Source: Pirellula sp. SH-Sr6A
Lineage (GTDB): Bacteria > Planctomycetota > Planctomycetia > Pirellulales > Pirellulaceae
DNA: 64,000 nucleotides
NCBI RefSeq assembly: GCF_001610875.1
Contig: NZ_CP011272.1
Location: forward strand, 6,305,988 to 6,369,987
Direction of reading: 5' to 3'
This document shows, piece by piece, positions 1 to 8,268 of the stretch. The notes under the pieces are model-generated. The model was not told the origin of the DNA and did no database searches. It saw only the letters and a program-made list of their open reading frames with translations. The position numbers were made by a program, and so were the translations under genes. The first letter of the stretch is position 1. Every line of letters begins with the position of its first letter.

Positions 1-1279
1 CGTCGGTCAGCGGGATTTGAACCGGTTTGCTGCTTCCGACAGGTCTTCCTCGCATCAGCGGCGTCAGCTCAACAAAGGCAGTCCCTTTGGGGGCCTCGAC
101 TCGAAGGACTTGGATCGCATTGGGCAATAGACCCCAGCATCGAGTATCGGCACCCTCGGTGGCTTCCCAAGCAATCCCAGCTAGGTCCATCCCGACGGAC
201 GTGAGTCCTTCGGTGTTCATCGATTGCTTGGCCGCAGCGACGGTCGCTTTCTTGATCACACGTCTTGCGACGGCCCTGGCGACGATGGTGTTGCGCGTCG
301 CCTTGTACGACTCCAGGGCTAATTCCTCCACATCCGCAATGCAATGCGTTTCACCGATCTTAGCGCCATTGACGCTTACCCCCACGGAAGAGACATCGGA
401 AGTAGGGATCGCGATGTCGGGGATTTTGATCGGCGCGATCGTCGGAGGGACTTTGTAAGGGCCCGCGGCAGATACGATACGATCTGCGATGAGCAATGCG
501 TCGCTCGTAGGCTGCTCGCTCACCTCGACTTTGTAAGGACCTCTTCCAACCATCGCAAAAACGTAAATCACTCCATGCCCCGGCCGAGAGTGAACGCCGC
601 CTCTAGCCCGATTTAAATCCCATTGGAGGGGCAGGCAATCGGGCATCAAGCCGGACGCGATTTCGTAGTTTCGAACCGCATCGTCATAGTCCCGGAGTGT
701 CGCTTCGCGAAGCATGCCGCGAAGATAGAAGCCCATGGGGAGGGGGCGATAGGGCAGCGGCTTCGACGGGTCGATCTCCCCGATTCGAATAGCGATTTCC
801 TCGTGCTTCTGCTGCAGTTGCAGCGTGTAGCTCTCGGCGTCCGTCCCATCGTGCAAAAGATTGCTCAGGGCAAGAAATGCACGAATAAGGATCTTCTCAT
901 AATCTTCTCCCCCGTACGATCGAACTTGATCGTCCGTCCACATCGAGACAGTCTTCTCGGTTATGGATTCCGACTCAAGTTCTTCGAATCGATCTCTCGC
1001 GATCTTCAATCGCTTTTCGGCCTCTCGCGGCCTTCCGCTCAGCAAATCGACGACCGCCAGATCCAGGTTTACGACATCCTTGTCGTGACGGCTCTTCTCG
1101 AGTTTGGCGAGCGAAGTGCGGCACTCCTCGAGTCGACCGTCATAGAAAAGGGTTCTGGGGGTAGCGAGCCTCTTGGCGTGAGTGGAGCAACCAGGTGTTA
1201 GGTAGACAAGCAACAAGAGCGACCAACAAATCGATCTTCGAAAGCTTCGTTGTCTTGGCACTGGCTGCCGTCGCTTCAT
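1..1279 (-). CDS. COG3014-like lipoprotein, 3' end cut by window edge
   Basis: An open frame of 426 codons runs from ATG at 1279 to the window edge with no stop, so the C-terminus is missing. The N-terminus is basic, then hydrophobic (LLLVYLTPGCS), giving a lipobox with Cys near residue 26. After it comes a helical, TPR-like region with WTDDQVRSYGGEDYE and FLALSNLL, which I recognise as typical of the COG3014 family, then a beta-rich second half with alanine-rich helices. COG3014 proteins are usually encoded next to LpoB-type lipoproteins, as here (7 nt downstream of the LpoB-like gene, same strand). The role is unknown; an outer-membrane lipoprotein linked to peptidoglycan synthesis is inferred from the neighbour only. 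The family call is from memory of motifs, without a profile search. Confidence 0.75.
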   Translation of the reverse strand, partial: MKRRQPVPRQRSFRRSICWSLLLLVYLTPGCSTHAKRLATPRTLFYDGRLEECRTSLAKLEKSRHDKDVVNLDLAVVDLLSGRPREAEKRLKIARDRFEELESESITEKTVSMWTDDQVRSYGGEDYEKILIRAFLALSNLLHDGTDAESYTLQLQQKHEEIAIRIGEIDPSKPLPYRPLPMGFYLRGMLREATLRDYDDAVRNYEIASGLMPDCLPLQWDLNRARGGVHSRPGHGVIYVFAMVGRGPYKVEVSEQPTSDALLIADRIVSAAGPYKVPPTIAPIKIPDIAIPTSDVSSVGVSVNGAKIGETHCIADVEELALESYKATRNTIVARAVARRVIKKATVAAAKQSMNTEGLTSVGMDLAGIAWEATEGADTRCWGLLPNAIQVLRVEAPKGTAFVELTPLMRGRPVGSSKPVQIPLTD

Positions 1280-1286
1280 GCCGATC

Positions 1287-1958
1287 TCAACGCTTGAATG
1301 GGTTGTAGTTCCACACTTTGCCCATGGCGCTCTTGTGATAGCCTTTGCGAACCTCTGCAGTCTGCTTGTCTGCGAATCCTGTATGAACGTTGACCAATTC
1401 CAAAGTCAAATCGTAGTCACGCTGAGTCGAACTGTTTCTCGTCGTGGTACCGCTGGTCAAAACGGCGTAGAGCAGATAATCGATTGGTGCACCCTGACGT
1501 TCCAGGACTGCAGTAAAGAGTCGCATGTTATCCGGGATCATCAAGGAGTCGGGGCGAAGGCGTGTTTCGTACAGGGCGGCGTCCACCATGCGACGACTGA
1601 TGGATCGAAAGGAGTTTGCTTCGAGTAATCGCGAGTCGATCTGCTGGTAGAGTTGGTCTTTGAAATCGCCAATATCTTCCGAGCTTTTGTTTTCGATGCC
1701 TACGAAGCAAATCGTCTTAGGTAGGGGCTCGCCATCGGGACCTACCGGTGTTTCCGCTGTGACAATCTGCTGACGAGCAAGCAGTTTCGCGACCGCTTCG
1801 TCGACCAAGGGATCGAAGACCTCAGCACCTGCCTCGTGGCTGCCGACTAGATTCGGTGCATCCGGCTTGATGACATGGCCGTACTGGTAGCCCTTGCATC
1901 CCGATGACACGGACACCATCAACGTTCCTAAACCGGCCAACCATTCACGACGATCCAT
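1287..1958 (-). CDS. LpoB-like penicillin-binding protein activator lipoprotein
   Basis: A 223-aa protein starting at ATG 1958. The N-terminus MDRREWLAG is followed by a short hydrophobic stretch ending in a lipobox (SVSSGC, Cys at residue 21), so it is a predicted lipoprotein. The rest matches the LpoB fold pattern: ICFVGIENKSSEDIG (a first strand with Asn), IDSRLLEANSFRSISRRMVDAAL, and a late DYDLTLELVNVHTGFADKQ strand pair. In Enterobacteria LpoB reaches through the peptidoglycan to activate PBP1B; in other phyla the same family is known only by similarity. It is the first gene of a two-gene operon with the COG3014-like gene. No PBP gene is visible in the window, so partnership with one is inference. 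Confidence 0.75.
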   Translation of the reverse strand: MDRREWLAGLGTLMVSVSSGCKGYQYGHVIKPDAPNLVGSHEAGAEVFDPLVDEAVAKLLARQQIVTAETPVGPDGEPLPKTICFVGIENKSSEDIGDFKDQLYQQIDSRLLEANSFRSISRRMVDAALYETRLRPDSLMIPDNMRLFTAVLERQGAPIDYLLYAVLTSGTTTRNSSTQRDYDLTLELVNVHTGFADKQTAEVRKGYHKSAMGKVWNYNPFKR

Positions 1959-2348
1959 GGGATTCCTTTCCCCTCTGCTGTTTAGAGTTCGGAACGATAG
2001 CGATTTTCCGCCCGGGAGGAAATATCGGAAGCTTCAGTTGGGAAGGTTTATGCCGACGATGCCAAAACTCCTTATTCGTTGGGGAACGCCGCGTGCACAA
2101 CCCCTATGCTCGCAATCTTCCCACCGAGTTTGCGTCGCTTTAGCTATCTTTCTTCGCTTCCTTTGATGGGAGAGCGAGCTCGCCACCGACATAGCTTTGT
2201 GCGGGGGGAGATGGAGTGTCGCTCCCCCTCTCGGCTTGAAACGGCGGTCTTCAACGATTGCCGACAAGCGGGGAAGCTTGAAAACCACGGAGAGGTTTGC
2301 TGTGAAGTCCCTTGGCCCCTCCTGAGTAGCTGCGGCGCTCCCATAACC
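1959..2348. other. Divergent intergenic region, no gene seen
   Basis: About 390 bases separate the LpoB-like gene (leftward) from the proline-rich exported protein (rightward). Promoters for both should lie here, but I see no convincing -35/-10 pair. The one structure I can point to is a 7-bp hairpin, GGGGGAG at 2204-2210 pairing with CTCCCCC at 2222-2228, in the probable leader of the rightward gene. The reading frame of that gene stays open upstream to 2079, so a longer N-terminus is possible, but the extra segment does not look like a signal peptide. Confidence 0.4.
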
Positions 2349-3428
2349 ATGCTATCGAACTTCTTACAAAAGCCGACCGGCACGGCTGCTATTCTTGTCG
2401 CGGCTATCGGCGGCCCCTATGCTGCGTTCGAAACGGATGTGGGAACGGCGGCGCGCAAGATCCTCATGGGGGGCAGTTCTGCTGCTCCGGGTGATGCGGA
2501 CAACTCGCCAGGATCTGCTTCCGTTTGGCCCGCTCCCCCCACGGCGTCCATGCCCGTTCCTGGGTACATGAATCAGCCCACTGCTTCATCTCCCGTGCCT
2601 CCGTCGACTTCGTATCCTTTCTCCAACTACCCTCCCCCTCCTTCCGCGAATTACCCTTCCACCGGTTCTCCTTATATGGATCCACAGGCCGGGGTGGCTG
2701 GAATGACGCCTGGGATGGGTGGACCCGCGATGGGGGGGTATCCCGTTGGGGCAGGCAACGCGCAGAGTGTTTATCCAGTCGTCAGTTATCCTGGCCCGCC
2801 CGCGCCAGGGGCTCCGGTATTGGAGTCTCGGCAAGGCCCCGCTGGGCTAGTCCCCGGTAGCACCAATCAGCTTTGGGACTACACGCTCGGTGTGCCGCAT
2901 CTGCAGCAGTTGCAGCAACAGCCCGGGGCGATTGGAGGAGGGGAAGTTCACGATTTGCGTGAAGTGCTCCGATTCGATATCCAACCTGGGTGGCTTCCAC
3001 AGCGATTCTCACGCGTTTCGACGGTACTTTCCAACGTTCAAATGGACGGTCTGCGCGTCCCGTTGATTACAGGAACAAGGTCATCGGATTTGGCCGGAAC
3101 ACTCACTTACTATTTCGATGCTTCCCAGTCGCTGCGAAGGATCAATTTGCACGGATTGACGGGTGATCCCTCCGCGTTGGCGCAGCTGATGATGCAATTC
3201 TACGGCCTGCAACCCGAGGCATCGCTCGGTGGTCAACTCTTCACCACGCGTTGGAATAATCGAGTTACCAACGTGCTTCATATCGCGCCAGCACCGATCA
3301 TGTATGCGGGAGCAGACCATTCGAAGTACATCGTTTTCCTCGAGCTCAATCAAGCCAATGCGAGTTATGCACTGAGCGAGGAGGCGAGTGGGTTTTTGAA
3401 GAACTCGCAAGCGGCCCAGCGCTGGTAA
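2349..3428 (+). CDS. Exported planctomycete protein with proline-rich linker (DUF6690-like?)
   Basis: A 359-aa protein if started at ATG 2349, chosen because MLSNFLQKP followed by a hydrophobic stretch (TAAILVAAIGGPYAAF) makes a good membrane anchor; an in-frame start at 2079 would add 90 residues of non-signal character. Residues about 45-180 are a low-complexity Pro/Ser/Gly/Tyr/Met linker. The C-terminal ~170 residues form a folded domain beginning HDLREVLRFDIQPGWLPQRFSRVSTVL and including a typical beta-sheet stretch (YYFDASQSLRRINLHGLTGD). I have seen this anchor-linker-domain arrangement in planctomycete genomes, and it may be the DUF6690 family, but I cannot verify that. No function can be given. 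No clear ribosome binding site precedes 2349. Confidence 0.7.
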   Translation: MLSNFLQKPTGTAAILVAAIGGPYAAFETDVGTAARKILMGGSSAAPGDADNSPGSASVWPAPPTASMPVPGYMNQPTASSPVPPSTSYPFSNYPPPPSANYPSTGSPYMDPQAGVAGMTPGMGGPAMGGYPVGAGNAQSVYPVVSYPGPPAPGAPVLESRQGPAGLVPGSTNQLWDYTLGVPHLQQLQQQPGAIGGGEVHDLREVLRFDIQPGWLPQRFSRVSTVLSNVQMDGLRVPLITGTRSSDLAGTLTYYFDASQSLRRINLHGLTGDPSALAQLMMQFYGLQPEASLGGQLFTTRWNNRVTNVLHIAPAPIMYAGADHSKYIVFLELNQANASYALSEEASGFLKNSQAAQRW

Positions 3429-3545
3429 GCTTGATCGGGCACGGAGGGTGCAATGTGGGTTCTGCAAGGTATAATCCTGTGAACTCCCTTAGGCCTTGAA
3501 CCCGGATGAGCTCGTAGCGAAGAGCTTGTTGTTGAAAGCACCACG

Positions 3546-4334
3546 ATGGCAATCGCGTTTGAATTTCTACGAAGTCTCCCTCTTTGCGGATGTCTGCTCT
3601 TTGCAGGTTTTCTGAGCTGCGCCCAAAGCCCTAAGAGAGGGGGGACGCCATCGGTCAAGGCGGAGGTGGTCCAAGTTTACCCCCATGACGCAGATGCGTT
3701 TACCCAAGGGCTCGTCTTTCACGACGGAGGCTTTATCGAAGGGACTGGACAGCGCGGCAGTTCGACCCTTCGCAAGGTTTCTCTGGAAGATGGCAAGGTT
3801 TTGCTTAGCGTCTCTCTAGATGCTCGCTACTTCGGAGAAGGGGTAACGATCCTCGGTAATTCCATCTACCAAATTACTTGGCAGGAACACACCGGATTCG
3901 TTTACGACTTGGCGACGATGCAGTACCAACGCAGTTTTCAGTACATTCAAGAAGGCTGGGGGCTTACCGATAACGAAGAGCATCTGATCATGAGCGATGG
4001 CACAGCCGTGCTACGCTTCGTCGATCCCAAAACATTTCGAGAGGTGCGAAAGCTCCAAGTCAAAGACCGTAACGCACGGATCAAGAATCTGAACGAATTG
4101 GAATGGGTGAACGGGGAGATCTGGGCCAATATCTGGTACGAAGATCGCATCGCTCGCATTTCTCCGAAAGACGGTTCCGTTCTAGGATGGATCGACGCTT
4201 CACACATTTACCCCCAATCGGGGCGAGACCGAGAAGCCGTCATGAATGGAATCGCATACGATGCGGAATCGAAGCGAATCTTCATCACGGGAAAGAATTG
4301 GCCGAATCTTTACGAGATCCGCCTGCCTGAATAA
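3546..4334 (+). CDS. Glutaminyl-peptide cyclotransferase (plant/bacterial type)
   Basis: A 262-aa protein matching the beta-propeller glutaminyl cyclase family (Glu_cyclase_2), which converts N-terminal glutamine of peptides to pyroglutamate. Characteristic stretches are YPHDADAFTQGLVF near residue 40, GTGQRGSSTLRKV, FGEGVTILGNSIYQITW, a central EGWGLTDNEEHLIMSDGT, and LNELEWVNGEIWANIWYED followed by NGIAYD and FITGKNWPNLYEI. These are the most conserved parts of the family and all are present, so I expect an active enzyme. The N-terminus has a hydrophobic segment ending AGFLSCAQS, a likely lipobox, so the enzyme probably acts in the periplasm as a lipoprotein. Length fits the family. It stands alone between two unrelated genes on the same strand. 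Confidence 0.9.
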   Translation: MAIAFEFLRSLPLCGCLLFAGFLSCAQSPKRGGTPSVKAEVVQVYPHDADAFTQGLVFHDGGFIEGTGQRGSSTLRKVSLEDGKVLLSVSLDARYFGEGVTILGNSIYQITWQEHTGFVYDLATMQYQRSFQYIQEGWGLTDNEEHLIMSDGTAVLRFVDPKTFREVRKLQVKDRNARIKNLNELEWVNGEIWANIWYEDRIARISPKDGSVLGWIDASHIYPQSGRDREAVMNGIAYDAESKRIFITGKNWPNLYEIRLPE

Positions 4335-4390
4335 CCACCCTTTTTAGATCGCTCTGGAATCGACGTGGCGTTTTGGCTATCGTCCGATCC

Positions 4391-5239
4391 ATGATATGGG
4401 AACTCAACTTCACCAGGCGAGCAACAGGCGAGGCCCGGGGTGTTTACAGCCTGGCCGTGGTCTTCTTCCTTTTTCAATTGGTAGGGTGCGGGGTTCTTCG
4501 CCCCGATCCTATCGTTCGGCATCGCAACAATCTGCCATCGGATCTCATCGCCGATGAGGAACCCATGCTCGAACGAGGAAAGAAGCGGCCAATTATCGAC
4601 GCATTTGGTTGGGTCTGGGGAATCCCATCCAAGATTCTATTCTGGAATCGACGCATCGAGTCCCATTCGATCTCGCCAGAGACCGAATTGCTCCTACAGG
4701 ACTACTTGATCGAAAACGATTTGGTCGATGTCAAAGTTCGGCTTAATCAATACCGACCGCTCGATGACTGGAGGCGACTTACCCGTAACAAGTCTGTCGC
4801 TTGGCCTTGGCGATACACGTTTGGTGCCGTGGCCACGTTGGGTGAGACCGTAATTCCTGGTCGGTTGTTTGGTGGAGACCACTACAATCCTTACACCGCG
4901 ACGATTCACCTTTACAGCGATGTCCCTGCGATTGCCTACCACGAGGGAGCGCATGCAAAGGACTTCTCGAATCGCGAGTATCCGGGAACCTACGCTGCGT
5001 TGTACGTATTGCCGATCGTCCCATTGTGGCACGAGAGGACCGCGACCAACGATGTATTGGCGTATGTTCGAGACCGAGGAGACCCACAGTCGCAGCGGGA
5101 AGCCATGCATGTCTTGTATCCGGCGTATGGGACGTATGTCGGAAACGCGGCGGGTACGCTTCTGCCGACCGCTTCGACCCCGCTGTATCTCGCTTCCGTT
5201 ATCGCCGGCCACGTCGCCGCCCGACGCGAGGCCCCCTAG
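4391..5239 (+). CDS. Lipoprotein with HEGAH metallopeptidase-like motif
   Basis: A 282-aa protein from ATG 4391 (a TTG at 4373 would add six residues). The N-terminus is hydrophobic and ends in a lipobox (LFQLVGC). The middle is helical with conserved-looking Trp/Arg residues (RRIESHSISPETELLLQDYL). Near residue 190 comes AIAYHEGAHAKDFSNREY, an H-E-x-x-H zinc-binding motif (HEGAH), followed about 30 residues later by PLWHERTATNDVLAYV, where Glu or His could be the third ligand. This spacing resembles gluzincin-like peptidases. The last ~60 residues are small-residue rich and possibly membrane-associated (GNAAGTLLPTASTPLYLASVIAGHV). I do not recognise a named family; peptidase activity is an inference from the motif alone. 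Confidence 0.7.
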   Translation: MIWELNFTRRATGEARGVYSLAVVFFLFQLVGCGVLRPDPIVRHRNNLPSDLIADEEPMLERGKKRPIIDAFGWVWGIPSKILFWNRRIESHSISPETELLLQDYLIENDLVDVKVRLNQYRPLDDWRRLTRNKSVAWPWRYTFGAVATLGETVIPGRLFGGDHYNPYTATIHLYSDVPAIAYHEGAHAKDFSNREYPGTYAALYVLPIVPLWHERTATNDVLAYVRDRGDPQSQREAMHVLYPAYGTYVGNAAGTLLPTASTPLYLASVIAGHVAARREAP

Positions 5240-5360
5240 CGCCGTCCCTTTAGACGCTCCTCGGCTCTGGACCATTCTCCGAGCGGCGCATTGGTTCTAG
5301 CGGCTCTCCGAGCGGTGCGTCCGCCCCGTCCTCACCACTCGAAAGCCCCAAAGAGAAAGA

Positions 5361-5753
5361 TTATTTCTCGGACGCCAGCTCATCCCGGGAGACGAAGTCG
5401 GGACGGGCTCGCGTGTTGAGGGCCTCCCAAGGTTTCGGATAGTAGTAGAGGGGAACATAGCGACCGCAGTGATTGGCGTAGTTGCCGTTCTCTTTGTTGA
5501 TCTTCCAAGCCATCGCTTCCTGACTGGTTGGCTCGACGATGTGTGCGATGTGCCCGCCAACGTAGCGCGGTCGATTGTAAGTCGCTCGGTATTCCGGCCA
5601 AGCGTTCCAAACGCGATGAGAGAAGATGTCCTTCCGCTGCATTGCTGGATCCAGATAAGTTCCAGATAGAAAGTCCCCAGCAACGGCTGGCGAGACGATT
5701 CCGCTCATCAAAAGAGCTCCCAATACGAATCCTACCGGTCCTCGCCATTGCAT
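5361..5753 (-). CDS. Small secreted protein of unknown function
   Basis: A 130-aa protein starting at ATG 5753. It has a clear Sec signal peptide (hydrophobic FVLGALLMSGIVSPAVAG, cleavage probably after AVA). The mature part of about 105 residues is rich in Tyr, Arg, Asn and Pro (YRATYNRPRYVGGHIAHIVEP, CGRYVPLYYYPKPWEAL). A single Cys lies in HCGRY. I recognise no domain. It is transcribed against its right-hand plus-strand neighbours and is not in an evident operon. The good signal peptide and codon pattern make it a likely real gene. Confidence 0.65.
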   Translation of the reverse strand: MQWRGPVGFVLGALLMSGIVSPAVAGDFLSGTYLDPAMQRKDIFSHRVWNAWPEYRATYNRPRYVGGHIAHIVEPTSQEAMAWKINKENGNYANHCGRYVPLYYYPKPWEALNTRARPDFVSRDELASEK

Positions 5754-5971
5754 CGCTCAGCTCCTTGCTTGCAAATTTCTCAACGCGCCATCCTTGGTCT
5801 TCCCTGCGCGAGTCATTCTCTTTATCGCCTCGCCGCTTCCTTGCGCTTGGAGCAGCCCTCGCTAATTGTTCAGATCCGAAATGCAGTCATTGCGATTGTA
5901 CGGTTCATTCCGAAAGAAACGGATGTGACGTCGCGGAGCATTGGGCTCCCATCTAGGCGATCCGTTTGAAG

Positions 5972-7390
5972 TCAGTCGTTCGTGCCAGGCGGCCGTTTCG
6001 AGCGTTTCAAGCGATGGTGAGACTCGTTTCGGCCCAGCATTCCCCACCTCAGCGGTTCGTCTTGCTCGTACCGTTTGCCCAGCGTTAGGGCGGTCGCTGC
6101 CTTGGAGAGTTCGAAGCCAAGATAGAACGAGTGAGAAACATCCACGTTCCGAGACTCCGGTAACTGCATCAACTCCTCCATGATCTGGTAGGGATCCGTT
6201 CCTTTCAGATGGACACCTGCACTGAGCAAGTGGATCTCGCTTTCGCTTAAGAGTATTCGGTAGTTATTGTCCTTTAGCGATTTGCCGAGCTGCGTGATCG
6301 ATTCTGTGCTGTACGGGACCGCGCGAGGATCGCGGAGGATAACGAGTCGATCGTCCAGATGTTTTGGAGGGACTCGATGACGGATCGCGTAGTGAGCAAG
6401 TCTCCTCGCAATATCGCATTCTCGCACGCTCGTTTTGGCCCAAGAGATCACCTGCGTTGTGAGGACGCTGCGAATCTGCAATTCCTCACAGATCCCCATG
6501 AGGACCAAGTTGATCGGGGCGCTATCTGCATCCGTCAACTCCGTGACATTTCCAATTCCCATCATCATCGGGGCATCGGGAAACTCTTTTCGCGTTTCGA
6601 TGTAACGTCCAATGGCTTGTGTAAAACCACAACCGATCGGTTCGAGAATCGGGTCCAACCGAAACGGAATGTTTTTGGCGGTTAAGGCTTCTACTACGCG
6701 CGACAAGCTGCCCAGGTAGTCGCTGCCTAGTTCGGGGACCACGACCACTTCGGTACCCCAGTCGCCAGCAAACTGAACATTCGATTCATTGACCGATAGA
6801 ACCAAGCTGGCTCCGGCCCGCGTCGCAGTTTCTGCTTCCCAGGGATCGAAAGTATCGACGGACAGTTCGATACCCGACTCGCGCAGCGTGCGAACGGCTG
6901 ACCCGATCTCTTGCCATCGCTTCCCCGGTTCACATCCCAGATCGATCCGATTCGCTCCCTCGGATACCAACTGTTTCGCCTGGTGGAGCAAGTCCTCGAT
7001 GGGGAACCGAGATGCGTAGTTGATTTCGGCGATGATTTCTACGGAGTAGGAGCCGTAGTCGTCTCCTCGGAATCGTTGGCTACCGAAAAGGATGGGCAGA
7101 TCTCGAACGTCTTTCGGTCCGCAATCGATGGTTACGTCGCGTTGAATCGCGCGACGAATCTCTTCGATGCCTTCATGCAGATATCCTGGCAGGATCACTC
7201 GATCACATCGCTCAGGGATGCGCATGTGACGCAACAACCACTTGGGGGTCATCAACGCTGCGACGGTAATCGGCAAAACGTCGATCGTAAAATCGAAGCC
7301 ATGTTTCGGAGCGATCTGCGCGACGATCTCTCGAAGCGATGGCTCCGCAAGCTTGCCCGTTACAAAGTGGATCGATGTCGTTTCATTCAT
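5972..7390 (-). CDS. Dihydropteroate synthase-like protein, archaeal/C1 type (DUF6513-like N-terminus)
   Basis: A 472-aa protein with three parts. Residues 1-125 start with IHFVTGKLAEPSLREIVAQI and end near ILPGYLHEGIEEI, like the N-terminal domain (DUF6513) of the archaeal dihydropteroate-synthase-related family. Residues about 130-345 are a pterin-binding TIM barrel: IIAEINYASR, EGANRIDLGCEPGKRW, GIELSVDTFDPWEAETATRAGASLVLSVN, MMMGIGNVTELTDADS. The rest resembles the small cyanobacterial slr0651-type domain fused to the archaeal proteins. In methanogens and methylotrophs this family sits in tetrahydromethanopterin-linked C1 metabolism, a pathway also found in Planctomycetes; a role in that cofactor's synthesis is inferred. 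No other C1 genes are in the window. It diverges from rluA at 7535. Confidence 0.8.
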   Translation of the reverse strand: MNETTSIHFVTGKLAEPSLREIVAQIAPKHGFDFTIDVLPITVAALMTPKWLLRHMRIPERCDRVILPGYLHEGIEEIRRAIQRDVTIDCGPKDVRDLPILFGSQRFRGDDYGSYSVEIIAEINYASRFPIEDLLHQAKQLVSEGANRIDLGCEPGKRWQEIGSAVRTLRESGIELSVDTFDPWEAETATRAGASLVLSVNESNVQFAGDWGTEVVVVPELGSDYLGSLSRVVEALTAKNIPFRLDPILEPIGCGFTQAIGRYIETRKEFPDAPMMMGIGNVTELTDADSAPINLVLMGICEELQIRSVLTTQVISWAKTSVRECDIARRLAHYAIRHRVPPKHLDDRLVILRDPRAVPYSTESITQLGKSLKDNNYRILLSESEIHLLSAGVHLKGTDPYQIMEELMQLPESRNVDVSHSFYLGFELSKAATALTLGKRYEQDEPLRWGMLGRNESHHRLKRSKRPPGTND

Positions 7391-7410
7391 TCGCTTTTGC
7401 GCAAACCCTC

Positions 7411-7442
7411 TTGACCGACTTAGATAGATACTAGATTATGAT
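7411..7442 (+). promoter_or_regulatory. Possible promoter of the rluA leader
   Basis: TTGACC at 7411-7416 is followed, 17 bases on, by GATTAT at 7434-7439 (four of six matches to TATAAT); TATGAT at 7437-7442 is an alternative with a longer spacer. A start near 7446 would begin the transcript almost exactly at the terminator hairpin described next. This is pattern matching only; planctomycete promoters are not well defined. Confidence 0.35.
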
Positions 7443-7447
7443 GGTAA

Positions 7448-7514
7448 CGAGAAGCACAATGAACTCGTAGTCATGATGACGCGATTCGTGGCCGGTGCTT
7501 CTCGTTTTTTTTTT
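7448..7514 (+). terminator. Intrinsic terminator hairpin in the rluA leader (attenuator-like)
   Basis: CGAGAAGCAC at 7448-7457 pairs perfectly with GTGCTTCTCG at 7495-7504, and ten consecutive T residues follow at 7505-7514. It lies 20 bases before the rluA start and reads in the same direction as rluA. No upstream plus-strand gene needs termination here, because the left neighbour is transcribed away. It may therefore be an attenuator, or the end of a very short RNA. The long loop (37 bases) contains the start of a small leader ORF. Confidence 0.6.
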
Positions 7515-7535
7515 GTAGTGCAAGCAACTCTCTGA
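7473..7535 (+). CDS. Possible 20-aa leader peptide overlapping rluA start
   Basis: ATGATG at 7473 opens a 20-codon frame, MMTRFVAGASRFFFVVQATL. It passes through the right arm and T-run of the terminator (the T-run encodes FFF) and stops at TGA 7533-7535. That stop shares a base with the ATG of rluA (TGATG), the usual arrangement for translational coupling. No ribosome binding site is visible before it or before rluA. A ribosome moving through the frame would disrupt the terminator stem. Whether it is translated is unknown. Confidence 0.3.
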   Translation: MMTRFVAGASRFFFVVQATL

Positions 7536-8266
7536 TGCAGATCCTTTTCGAACATCCTTGGTTTCTGGTTATCAACAAACCAGTCGATCTGCTCTCGCAA
7601 GCCATCGATGGGATCGATTCGGTCGAGACCGAGTTGATCACGCAGCTTGCTTCCCTCGCTTCCGGTGATTCGAAGCCCTTCGTCGGTCTGCCCCATCGTC
7701 TCGATCGGGTCACTACTGGAGTGATGGTTATCGCCCGCAACCAAAAATCTCTTCGGCTTCTGTGCGACCAGTTTGCGTCGAGAAAGGTCGTCAAGCGTTA
7801 TCATGCGATCGTCGAGAATCCATTGTTTCCTGGCGGAAACGCATTGCCAGACAGTGTGAACCCAGAACCCATACGATGGGAGGACTGGATTCGAAAAATT
7901 CCGGATGTTGCGAAAGCGGAAATTTGCGATCGAGAGACCGAAGGAGCCCGGATGGCGGTCATGCACGTTCGATGGATCAAGGAATGTCGATTGCCAGGGC
8001 TCGATATTCCGCTCACCTGGGTCGAGGTAGAGCTTGAGACAGGTAGAATGCACCAGATTCGACTACAATGCGCCCATCACGGTCATCCAATCGTTGGCGA
8101 CGCGTTGTACGGTAGCAGGAGCGAATGGGAGAGCGGCGAATTTAGGCAGTCCCCTATCGCCTTGCATGCGCGCTCGATCGAGTTTTTTCACCCGCAAACA
8201 GCCGAACGATTGGTTTTCGAGGCCCCTTACCCACCAACTTGGGATCGTTGTATCGAGGTCGATTGA
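7535..8266 (+). CDS. RluA-family pseudouridine synthase
   Basis: A 243-aa enzyme of the RluA family, which isomerises uridine to pseudouridine in rRNA or tRNA. The N-terminus ILFEHPWFLVINKP is the family's typical opening. The catalytic motif is GLPHRLDRVTTGVMV, with catalytic Asp57. Conserved downstream segments are KRYHAIVE, WVEVELETGRMHQIRLQCAHHGHPIVGDALYG and IALHARSIEFFHP. There is no S4 domain, so it belongs to the short forms; the exact target uridine cannot be predicted. The start ATG overlaps the stop of a leader ORF. The gene is followed after 2 bases by the histidine kinase, suggesting one transcript with that gene and the oxidoreductase. Confidence 0.92.
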   Translation: MQILFEHPWFLVINKPVDLLSQAIDGIDSVETELITQLASLASGDSKPFVGLPHRLDRVTTGVMVIARNQKSLRLLCDQFASRKVVKRYHAIVENPLFPGGNALPDSVNPEPIRWEDWIRKIPDVAKAEICDRETEGARMAVMHVRWIKECRLPGLDIPLTWVEVELETGRMHQIRLQCAHHGHPIVGDALYGSRSEWESGEFRQSPIALHARSIEFFHPQTAERLVFEAPYPPTWDRCIEVD

Positions 8267-8268
8267 GA

